Positions 1 through 4,408 of a DNA stretch of 5,052 nt are shown in pieces. Position numbers and translations under genes: made by a program. Every line of letters starts with the position of its first letter. The first letter of the stretch is position 1. The stretch comes from Actinomycetota bacterium (GTDB lineage: Bacteria; Actinomycetota; Acidimicrobiia; Acidimicrobiales; Ilumatobacteraceae). The notes under the pieces were generated by a model. That model was not told where the DNA came from. It saw only the letters and a program-made list of their open reading frames with translations, and did not search any database. The stretch is taken from the NCBI GenBank assembly GCA_005789925.1, contig SXWG01000002.1:1-5052 (forward strand), in the 5' to 3' direction.

Positions 1-376
1 CTTTCGCGACGTTCGGCGCCGAGTAATCGACCACGAACTTTCGCTTTGCTGACGCGGGAGCCACGCCCAACAACTCATCACTCATCGCGAGACTTAGTTG
101 TTCAGCAAGGAATCGGTCGGCAAAGACCACGTTCACAAAACCAGGACCAGCGACCTGGAGCTCTGAGCACACGTCGGACATGTCACCGGCGTGTTCGAGC
201 ACGAGTGCGACCACGTCGCGCGGAGACTTCCCGAGCGACTTCGCCAGAGCGAGTGCCCCATTCACTTGCGCGTCGGCATGCTCACTCGGCCGCACCACCG
301 GGTCGACGTCAACGCCGGCAACGGCAGCAAAAGCCGGTGACAGTCGCCGCGCAAGAAATGAAAGTGGGTCGGCCAT
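1..376 (-). CDS. argS: Arginyl-tRNA synthetase, N-terminal part (cut by the window edge)
   Basis: This is the first 125 codons of arginyl-tRNA synthetase, the cytoplasmic class I enzyme that charges tRNA-Arg with arginine using ATP. The reading frame is open from an ATG at 376 to the window edge, so the rest of the gene lies outside. Residues about 5-95 match the N-terminal 'additional domain' of ArgS, which contacts the tRNA elbow: there is an HADAQVNGALALAKSLGK stretch near residues 33-50 and AGPGFVNV near 76-83. Residues 115-125 read VVDYSAPNVAK, the hallmark that opens the catalytic Rossmann domain just before the HIGH-type ATP motif, which would be the next residues off the edge. The ATG is preceded by AGGGA at a 4-base spacing. 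The neighbouring tRNA-Arg gene, on the other strand, supports the assignment. No defect is visible in the part present. Confidence 0.95.
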   Translation of the reverse strand, partial: MADPLSFLARRLSPAFAAVAGVDVDPVVRPSEHADAQVNGALALAKSLGKSPRDVVALVLEHAGDMSDVCSELQVAGPGFVNVVFADRFLAEQLSLAMSDELLGVAPASAKRKFVVDYSAPNVAK

Positions 377-469
377 GAAGTCCCTATTCTGTCGTACCCG
401 CCTATCGAAGGAAGGCTTGGTTCGGGTCGTACCGGTAGCCTCAGGGACACGACATGACATCTCAGTCAT
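377..469. promoter_or_regulatory. Divergent spacer between argS and tRNA-Arg
   Basis: These 93 bases must carry the promoters for both argS (leftward) and the tRNA (rightward) if both are transcribed from here. I could not pick convincing -35/-10 pairs for either. Visible structure: the octamer GTCGTACC occurs twice in direct orientation (391-398 and 426-433, 35 bp apart), the second copy overlapping the palindrome TACCGGTA (430-437). A perfect inverted repeat abuts the tRNA and is listed separately. No ORF here looks real. Confidence 0.4.
381..385 (-). promoter_or_regulatory. Ribosome binding site of argS
   Basis: On the minus strand AGGGA lies 4 bases upstream of the ATG at 376. It supports that codon as the argS start. 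The spacing is short but usable. Confidence 0.5.
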
Positions 470-470
470 G
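453..470. repeat. Perfect inverted repeat abutting the tRNA 5' end
   Basis: CATGAC (453-458) and GTCATG (465-470) form a perfect 6-bp inverted repeat around a 6-base loop. The last base of the right arm is the first base of the mature tRNA. It could be a small operator, a hairpin in the tRNA precursor leader near the RNase P cut site, or chance. The sequence shows only the symmetry. Confidence 0.35.
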
Positions 471-542
471 CTCACGTAGCTCAGCGGATAGAGCACTTGC
501 CTCCGGAGCAAGGGGTCGCAGGTTCAAGTCCTGCCGTGAGCG
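470..542 (+). tRNA. tRNA-Arg (anticodon CCG)
   Basis: A complete 73-nt cloverleaf can be folded by hand. The acceptor stem is GCTCACG (470-476) with CGTGAGC (535-541) and discriminator G542. The D-arm is GCTC (479-482) with GAGC (491-494) around an 8-base loop containing GG. The anticodon stem is CTTGC (496-500) with GCAAG (508-512) around the loop CTCCGGA, which gives anticodon CCG at 503-505 and reads Arg codon CGG. The T-arm is GCAGG with CCTGC around TTCAAGT. All four stems pair perfectly. The 3' CCA is not encoded (the next bases are CTC), so it must be added by CCA nucleotidyltransferase. No intron or integrated element is seen at the 3' end. The gene diverges from argS, which encodes the enzyme that charges it, and converges on the DinB-fold gene with only 26 bp between. 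Confidence 0.97.
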
Positions 543-560
543 CTCCTAGTTGAAGGTGCG

Positions 561-576
561 CGTCGGTGTCACGACG
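561..576. terminator. Possible bidirectional terminator hairpin between tRNA-Arg and the DinB-fold gene
   Basis: CGTCG (561-565) and CGACG (572-576) make a perfect 5-bp stem, extendable by a G-U pair, around a 6-base loop. It sits 18 bases past the tRNA end, and its loop holds the last bases of the DinB-fold stop codon. There is no U-tract on either strand, so it is not a classical intrinsic terminator. U-tract-less hairpins are reported in high-G+C actinobacteria. The stem is short and could be chance. Confidence 0.25.
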
Positions 577-1138
577 TCATTCCGTTGAGGCCGACGAACC
601 CTCGCGCAAGTTCGATCTCACCCATGTGACGCATGCCGTGCTGATACAGCCAACACTCGATGCCGTCGAGCACTGTGATGCCCTGATCATTCGCCACGCG
701 GGCACTGAACGTCGATGCGATCTGAGGGGGGAAAGGTCGTGGAATGACAAGGCGGTCAAGTTCCGCTGAGTCAAGGTCCTGCAACCAAGCCTCGGTGCGA
801 GAAAACACCTCATTCATGTAGGCGATGAACTGCTCGTAGTCCCCGATCTGCTGAAACTGCATTTCTTCCGGGGTCTTGTGTTTGCCATGGTCGGCGATTG
901 CAGGATTGACCTTGGCATTCCACTCTTCATTCCAAATCGGTGGGCGACCCGTGAGCAACATGAAGGACGCGTCATGCATGTTGACGTAATGGAACAGGCT
1001 GAAGGCGATGGGCAACACACCATCACGTTCACGATGGTTGACATGGTCCACGGTCATCGTCGAAGTGGCGTCTTCGTATAGCGAGTGCAGTGCACGAAAA
1101 CGTCGACGGAGTGAATCAAGGATGAGTGAGTTGCTCAT
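569..1138 (-). CDS. DinB-fold (YfiT-like) putative metal-binding protein
   Basis: This 189-residue protein fits the DinB/YfiT superfamily in length and layout: a four-helix bundle that usually holds a divalent metal with three histidines. It is unrelated to DNA polymerase IV, also called DinB. Visible hallmarks are a helix with FSLFHYVNMHDA (H50) and a C-terminal helix with HGMRHMGEI, where H167 and H171 give the HxxxH pair; H50, H167 and H171 are the likely metal triad. The tail ARGFVGLNG is also typical. Several actinobacterial members are thiol-dependent transferases or isomerases using mycothiol, but most have no known substrate, and none can be assigned here. The start ATG at 1138 has a good GGGAGG ribosome site and overlaps the stop of the thioesterase gene as ATGA, so it is the last gene of a coupled three-gene unit. 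No signal peptide is visible, so it is probably cytoplasmic. Confidence 0.8.
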   Translation of the reverse strand: MSNSLILDSLRRRFRALHSLYEDATSTMTVDHVNHRERDGVLPIAFSLFHYVNMHDASFMLLTGRPPIWNEEWNAKVNPAIADHGKHKTPEEMQFQQIGDYEQFIAYMNEVFSRTEAWLQDLDSAELDRLVIPRPFPPQIASTFSARVANDQGITVLDGIECWLYQHGMRHMGEIELARGFVGLNGMTS

Positions 1139-1785
1139 TGTGCCTCCCGCGGATCTTCAACATTTCCGAGCGACACGAATCGCTCACGGGCAATGTAAAC
1201 GAAGATGCCTTCGGCCGTGGCCGTAACGGTGTCGCCGGCCGTGATTTCTCCGTGGACAATCATCTTCTTCTCTTGGCGATCCGTAATCCACGCCTGACCG
1301 ACGAGATCAGTGTTGATCGGTGTCGGGGCGAGATAACGCACATGCAATGAACCTGTCACGACATTGTTGTCGACCAACAAACGCGTGCGTCCCATGGTTT
1401 CATCGAGAAGTGCGGCGACCCATCCACCGTGGACTGTGCCGGGAGGACCTTGATATGCCTCACTGAAGTTCACGGTGGACACGACCTTCTCGCTGACGAT
1501 GTCGACGCTGATCGGAGGTGCAATCGGGTTCATCGATCCGGTGGCCGGATTTCGTGTACGACGATTCAATTCGGTCTGTCGGACCTCCATCGTGCCCAAC
1601 AGTTCGAGACGTTCAGCAAGTTCTTCAAAATCATCGGCGACATCGGGAGTGTCTGCGACGGGATCAACGTGCACCAACGCACGATTCATTCGACGTGTTG
1701 CCGCGATGACACGTTGAAGTGTCGGCGACACCGGCGCTCGCCCCGGCGGCGCGTCGGCGATGAGCGCAGGATCAAGCTCGGTCAT
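1135..1785 (-). CDS. PaaI/THEM4-like hotdog-fold acyl-CoA thioesterase
   Basis: This 216-residue protein has a charged N-terminal region (about 1-65) followed by a single hotdog domain (about 85-200). Its signature is YQGPPGTVHGGWVAALLDE at residues 111-129. Active-site spacing matches the THEM4/THEM5 type: H119-G-G, then D128 nine residues later and T144 sixteen after that, the positions of the catalytic Asp and Thr in those human enzymes. Family members hydrolyse acyl-CoA thioesters to free acid and CoA, and act as dimers or tetramers of the hotdog unit in the cytoplasm. The acyl chain preferred here cannot be read from sequence. The gene overlaps yqeY upstream and the DinB-fold gene downstream by four bases each (ATGA), so the three are probably co-transcribed and translationally coupled. 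No strong ribosome site of its own is seen before the ATG at 1785, which fits coupling. The family call is firm; the substrate is unknown. Confidence 0.88.
   Translation of the reverse strand: MTELDPALIADAPPGRAPVSPTLQRVIAATRRMNRALVHVDPVADTPDVADDFEELAERLELLGTMEVRQTELNRRTRNPATGSMNPIAPPISVDIVSEKVVSTVNFSEAYQGPPGTVHGGWVAALLDETMGRTRLLVDNNVVTGSLHVRYLAPTPINTDLVGQAWITDRQEKKMIVHGEITAGDTVTATAEGIFVYIARERFVSLGNVEDPREAQ
1143..1148 (-). promoter_or_regulatory. Ribosome binding site of the DinB-fold gene
   Basis: GGGAGG on the minus strand lies 4 bases upstream of the ATG at 1138, inside the last codons of the thioesterase gene. It is the best Shine-Dalgarno in the window and suggests that this gene can recruit ribosomes itself in addition to coupling through the ATGA overlap. 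Confidence 0.65.
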
Positions 1786-2249
1786 GAACCAAGCGCCGCC
1801 TTCACAAGAGATGCGACACGTCCGCCGTCGACGCCTGCCCCGGCGCGGGCGCGAACCGCCTTGACGACAAGTCCCATCGCCTTGCCACCAATGTGCCCCT
1901 CAGCAGCCGCCTTGGCCACTTCCTCATTGACGATCGAGACGATCTCGTCATCGCTGAGTGCCGCAGGTAGATAACGCTCGATGACGGCGAGTTCGGCGCG
2001 CTCTTTCGTCGCTGACTCGGTACGACCAGCCTGCTCGTAGACCTCAGCTGCCTCATTGCGCTTCTTTGCCTCGGCCATCATCACGGCGATCACTTGATCA
2101 TCGGTCAATGTGACGGCCTCGTCACCGGCCACCTCTGCGTTCATCACAGCAGCGAGCACCATACGCAAGGTCGACACTTCGAGTTCTGCTCGGGCCTTCA
2201 TCGCCCTGTTGAGGTCGGCTTTGAGGGTGTCTTTCAGAGATGCCACCAC
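1782..2249 (-). CDS. yqeY: GatB/YqeY-domain protein
   Basis: This 155-residue protein matches the YqeY family along its whole length and has the usual family size (about 150). The N-terminal helical part (about 4-95) contains LKADLNRAMKAR, STLRMVLAAVMNAE, the MAEAKKRNEAAEVYEQAGR stretch and the strongly conserved ELAVIERYLPAALSDDEI. The C-terminal part (about 115-153) is the small tail-like domain with GKAMGLVVKAV and VASLVKAAL. The domain resembles the tRNA-binding tail of the GatB amidotransferase subunit, which suggests tRNA contact, but stand-alone YqeY proteins have no firmly established role. The start is GTG at 2249, with a second GTG directly after at 2246. No ATG lies in frame upstream before a stop, and I see no good ribosome site, so leaderless or weak initiation is possible. 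It is first in the coupled unit with the thioesterase and DinB-fold genes, and diverges from the P450. Confidence 0.92.
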   Translation of the reverse strand: MVASLKDTLKADLNRAMKARAELEVSTLRMVLAAVMNAEVAGDEAVTLTDDQVIAVMMAEAKKRNEAAEVYEQAGRTESATKERAELAVIERYLPAALSDDEIVSIVNEEVAKAAAEGHIGGKAMGLVVKAVRARAGAGVDGGRVASLVKAALGS

Positions 2250-2302
2250 ACCATTGTGGCGGGCTGGCGTGCCAAATTTCGCGCTGCACTAGGGTTCTCC
2301 GC
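2250..2302. promoter_or_regulatory. Divergent promoter spacer between yqeY and the P450
   Basis: Only 53 bp separate the two start codons, so promoters for both directions must lie here or inside the 5' ends of the genes. I see no clear -35/-10 pair. The + strand carries the AGGG ribosome site of the P450 at 2291-2294. The minus-strand sequence before the GTG has no Shine-Dalgarno match. Confidence 0.35.
2291..2294 (+). promoter_or_regulatory. Ribosome binding site that sets the P450 start
   Basis: AGGG lies 8 bases before the ATG at 2303. This favours that codon over the in-frame ATG at 2240, which would add 21 residues with no family resemblance and overlap the 5' end of yqeY. Confidence 0.6.
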
Positions 2303-3454
2303 ATGGGGACCCGCTTTTTTGACCGCCATTGGTACTTCGACCCACATCCTACCTTCGCACGGTTACGCGCCACCGAACCGGTCGCCAAGGACGCCGACAC
2401 CAACACCTATGCCCTGATGTTGCATGAAGACGTGATTTGGGCCGAACGACAGCCAAACCTGTTCTCAAATGCAAAGGGTTCACGACCAAACGGTGACCCA
2501 CAACCGTCGATGATTGACAACGATGATCCGGCGCACAGTTCACAACGACGACTCGTGGCGAAGGGCTTCACTCCGAAGCAGATGTCTCGTTACGAATCAC
2601 ATGTGCAGGAAGTGACAGCACGCCTCGTCGAAGATGCTCTCGCCAAAGGATCATTCGACATCGTCGCCGATGTTGCTCGTCCACTTCCGATGACACTCAT
2701 CGGCGAGATGCTCGGCGCACCATACGAAGACCACGAGATGCTCCAACATTGGAGCGACCAGATGATCCAGGGCGCAGACGGCCCAGAGAACATCACCGAA
2801 GACGTGATGAATGCTGCATTCGCATGGTACGAGTACCTGACAAAGCTCGTCGCCGACCGCGAGAAAGCCCCGGGTGCCGACTTGGTGTCGATTCTCGTCG
2901 GAGCACGCGACGAAGGTTCGCTCACGTTTGACGAAGTGCAAGGCAATGCACTCTTGTTGTTGGTTGGCGGCAACGAGACGACGCGCAATGTCATCACCGG
3001 TGGCATTCATGCCTTGTTGGAGAACCGCGATCAGTGGGACGCCATCAGCGCTGATTCGTCACTCATACCGGGCGCGGTCGAAGAGTGCCTGCGCTGGGTC
3101 AGTCCGATCGTGTGCATGAATCGCGTCGCCACCGAAGATGTCGAACTGCGCGGTGTAACGATCCCTGCCGGTGCACAAGCCCTCATGATGTACTCCTCGG
3201 CCAATCGCGACGAACGGGTCTTCACCGAGCCGGACACGTTCGACATCCGCCGCACACCGAACCAACACATCGCCTTCGGATTCGGACCGCATTTCTGTCT
3301 GGGCTCGAGCCTTGCTCGACTTGAAATTCGCACCGTTCTTGAAGTACTCAGTCGCCGCGCACCTGAATTGCGTCTCGCAGACGCTGGTGCGACGCCGGAC
3401 TACACGGCATCCGCATTTGTCCGCGGAATCAAAGCTCTTCCCGTGGCGGTGTGA
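2303..3454 (+). CDS. Cytochrome P450, CYP142-like (probable steroid/lipid hydroxylase)
   Basis: This 383-residue soluble class I bacterial P450 uses haem, O2 and two electrons, normally delivered by a ferredoxin and reductase, to hydroxylate a substrate. All hallmarks are intact (383-aa numbering): the C-helix H78xxxR82, which contacts a haem propionate; the I-helix oxygen-activation motif GGNETT with acid/alcohol pair E225-T226; the K-helix ExxR at E261-R264; and the haem loop FGFGPHFCLG at 325-334 with the axial thiolate Cys332. The segments AERQPNLFSNAKGSRP, MIDNDDPAH, LLLLVGGNETTRN and PNQHIAFGFG closely resemble mycobacterial CYP142, which oxidises the side chain of cholest-4-en-3-one at C26/27. 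A steroid or branched-lipid substrate is therefore a fair inference, not proof. No ferredoxin or reductase gene lies in the window. The ATG at 2303 is chosen for its ribosome site and because the protein there begins with the family-like FFDRHWYFDPHPTFARLR. It converges on the doxX gene 4 bp away. Confidence 0.95.
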   Translation: MGTRFFDRHWYFDPHPTFARLRATEPVAKDADTNTYALMLHEDVIWAERQPNLFSNAKGSRPNGDPQPSMIDNDDPAHSSQRRLVAKGFTPKQMSRYESHVQEVTARLVEDALAKGSFDIVADVARPLPMTLIGEMLGAPYEDHEMLQHWSDQMIQGADGPENITEDVMNAAFAWYEYLTKLVADREKAPGADLVSILVGARDEGSLTFDEVQGNALLLLVGGNETTRNVITGGIHALLENRDQWDAISADSSLIPGAVEECLRWVSPIVCMNRVATEDVELRGVTIPAGAQALMMYSSANRDERVFTEPDTFDIRRTPNQHIAFGFGPHFCLGSSLARLEIRTVLEVLSRRAPELRLADAGATPDYTASAFVRGIKALPVAV

Positions 3455-3455
3455 A

Positions 3456-3472
3456 CCGTCAGGAAGCGACGG
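3456..3472. terminator. Possible bidirectional terminator hairpin between the P450 and doxX-like genes
   Basis: CCGTC (3456-3460) and GACGG (3468-3472) form a perfect 5-bp, G+C-rich stem around a 7-base loop. It begins one base after the P450 stop codon and covers the stop codon of the converging doxX-like gene. No run of T follows on either strand. It is the only structure seen in the 4-bp junction and could stop or pause both transcripts, but a 5-bp stem can arise by chance. Confidence 0.28.
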
Positions 3473-3809
3473 ACGTCAACACGTACAAAGAACTCGCGAC
3501 ACAACAGATGAACGCTGGTGCAATGTTCGAGAGAGAGTCCCTCACACGTACATGGGCGACGATTGCAAAGAGAAAATAAAAGACGAGGGACACACCTGTC
3601 ACGAATGCGACCGCGTCGACGACCATGCCGATGAGCAACCCGACAGCGAGGACAGATTTCACGACACCGAGTGTGTGCACCGCTGACCGCGGAATCTGGA
3701 GCCTGTCGGTCACCATCAGTGCCTTTGGATCTGCACGGAAGTCTGCGACCGCTGTTCCGAGGCAGACGAGGATGAGCAAGCATCCCAGAACGATGGCGAC
3801 GATGTTCAC
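3459..3809 (-). CDS. DoxX-like small integral membrane protein
   Basis: This 116-residue protein is mostly hydrophobic, with four likely membrane helices at about 2-22, 44-62, 63-86 and 95-114. That fits the DoxX-like family of about 110-130 residues and four helices. Supporting marks are the helix-2 pattern LGVVKSVLAVGLLIG, with a lysine inside an otherwise apolar segment, and the AHVRVRD loop (residues 85-91) after helix 3, a common DoxX-like element. Function in this family is poorly known; relatives are linked to redox or thiol stress and quinone-associated membrane complexes. The start is inferred as GTG at 3809, which overlaps the ogt stop codon as GTGA. The frame stays open upstream to 4067, but those 86 residues are polar, lack family resemblance and lie inside ogt, so a longer protein is unlikely. 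Translation is probably coupled to ogt. It converges on the P450. Confidence 0.78.
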   Translation of the reverse strand: MNIVAIVLGCLLILVCLGTAVADFRADPKALMVTDRLQIPRSAVHTLGVVKSVLAVGLLIGMVVDAVAFVTGVSLVFYFLFAIVAHVRVRDSLSNIAPAFICCVASSLYVLTSVAS

Positions 3810-4342
3810 GAGCGAACCGTAGTCCGGGACCGATTGGCAACGGACGATTCGTGAGCAAGCAGCCACTTCTTCGTCGACATCCCTCCGGAGAAGCCGGTCA
3901 ATGATCCATCGACGCCGACAACGCGGTGGCATGGATAGATGACTGGAATCGGGTTTCGCCCGTTGGCAGCTCCGACGGCTCGCGTCGCAGTGGGTCGACC
4001 CATGAGTGTCGCTTGCTCCTTGTATGACACGGTGTGTCCGAAGGGAATGCGTGCGAGTGTCTGCCACGCATTCACCTGAAAATCAGTGCCATCAAGCGCG
4101 GTGGGCACTGTGAAGATCCGTCGGCGGCCCGCGAAATACTCACTCAATTGCTTCAGTGCTTTGTCCATGACCTGCTGCGAGCACCGACGAGCGATGGGCT
4201 CTGCAGTCCATGTCTTGCCATTCACTCGAAACCGCACCTCGACCACTTTTGCATTGCGAACAACGACACCGATGCGCCCGACCGGTGTCGAAATTGAACC
4301 TCGCAATACATCGCCATCAGTGCGTGTCATGTGACAGAACAT
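3806..4342 (-). CDS. ogt: Methylated-DNA--protein-cysteine methyltransferase (Ogt/MGMT type)
   Basis: This suicide DNA-repair protein moves the alkyl group from O6-alkylguanine (or O4-alkylthymine) to its own cysteine. In the 178-residue form the active site is PCHRV at 137-141 with Cys138 as acceptor. Also present are Y107 in VSYKE, the arginine finger R121 (RAVG), which flips the base out, and the asparagine hinge N127 in ANGRNP. The downstream GSLTGFSGG loop is also conserved. The N-terminal half (about 10-80) is the variable MGMT domain (STPVGRIGVVV). There is no AraC-like Ada domain, so this is the Ogt class. Start choice: ATG at 4342 follows GGGGA at about 10 bases; ATG at 4330 (174 aa) is also possible. 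A TTG at 4399 would leave only 9 bp to the divergent transporter ATG, so it is unlikely. The stop overlaps the doxX-like GTG start. The short basic tail after about residue 166 is lineage-specific. Confidence 0.94.
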   Translation of the reverse strand: MFCHMTRTDGDVLRGSISTPVGRIGVVVRNAKVVEVRFRVNGKTWTAEPIARRCSQQVMDKALKQLSEYFAGRRRIFTVPTALDGTDFQVNAWQTLARIPFGHTVSYKEQATLMGRPTATRAVGAANGRNPIPVIYPCHRVVGVDGSLTGFSGGMSTKKWLLAHESSVANRSRTTVRS

Positions 4343-4408
4343 ACAACGCTCGTCCCCGCTCGGTACCCCCTCGAGATGCTCAGTAGTTGTAAGGTGCAAG
4401 TGATTCAG
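4343..4408. promoter_or_regulatory. Divergent promoter spacer between ogt and the MFS exporter
   Basis: About 66 bp separate the chosen starts and must hold both outward promoters. I cannot name a confident -35/-10 pair. On the minus strand TTGCAC (4393-4398) is a possible -35 for ogt, with no good -10 at standard spacing. No Ada-type A/B box or clear repressor operator is visible. Confidence 0.3.
4390..4394 (+). promoter_or_regulatory. Ribosome binding site of the MFS exporter
   Basis: TAAGG ends 14 bases before the ATG at 4409 but only 5 bases before an in-frame GTG at 4400. The true start may therefore be the GTG, adding three residues (fMet-Ile-Gln) before the Met encoded at 4409. Confidence 0.4.

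Noticed and set aside
46..378. A + strand open frame of 110 codons opposite argS
   Set aside because: The Arg/Gln-rich composition is that of a shadow frame, and the opposite strand encodes an unmistakable ArgS N-terminus.
561..596. Longer hairpin CGTCGG...CCGACG downstream of the tRNA
   Set aside because: The 6-bp arms enclose a 24-base loop and compete with the tighter 561-576 stem, so it is less convincing as a terminator.
470..600. Integration (att) site at the tRNA 3' end
   Set aside because: No integrase gene and no repeated copy of the tRNA 3' end occur in the window. The downstream DNA is an ordinary coding gene.
1429..1974. Long + strand open frame (181 codons) opposite the thioesterase and yqeY genes
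   Set aside because: It spans the junction of two well-supported genes on the other strand and its product is Arg/Ser/Thr-rich low-complexity sequence typical of an antisense shadow.
2240..2302. A 21-residue N-terminal extension of the P450 from the ATG at 2240
   Set aside because: It is Cys/His/Arg-rich without P450 resemblance, overlaps the yqeY start on the other strand, and the ATG at 2303 has a better-placed ribosome site.
2590..3006. Minus-strand open frame of 138 codons inside the P450
   Set aside because: It is antisense to conserved P450 helices and its product is Ser/Arg-rich with no recognisable domain.
3312..3686. A + strand open frame crossing the P450/doxX junction
   Set aside because: It overlaps the P450 haem-loop end and the doxX-like gene out of frame, and the charged product has no domain.
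3810..4067. An 86-residue upstream extension of the DoxX-like reading frame
   Set aside because: It lies wholly inside ogt in another frame, is rich in Arg, Ser and Cys, and has no family resemblance. The GTG overlapping the ogt stop gives a normal-length DoxX-like protein.
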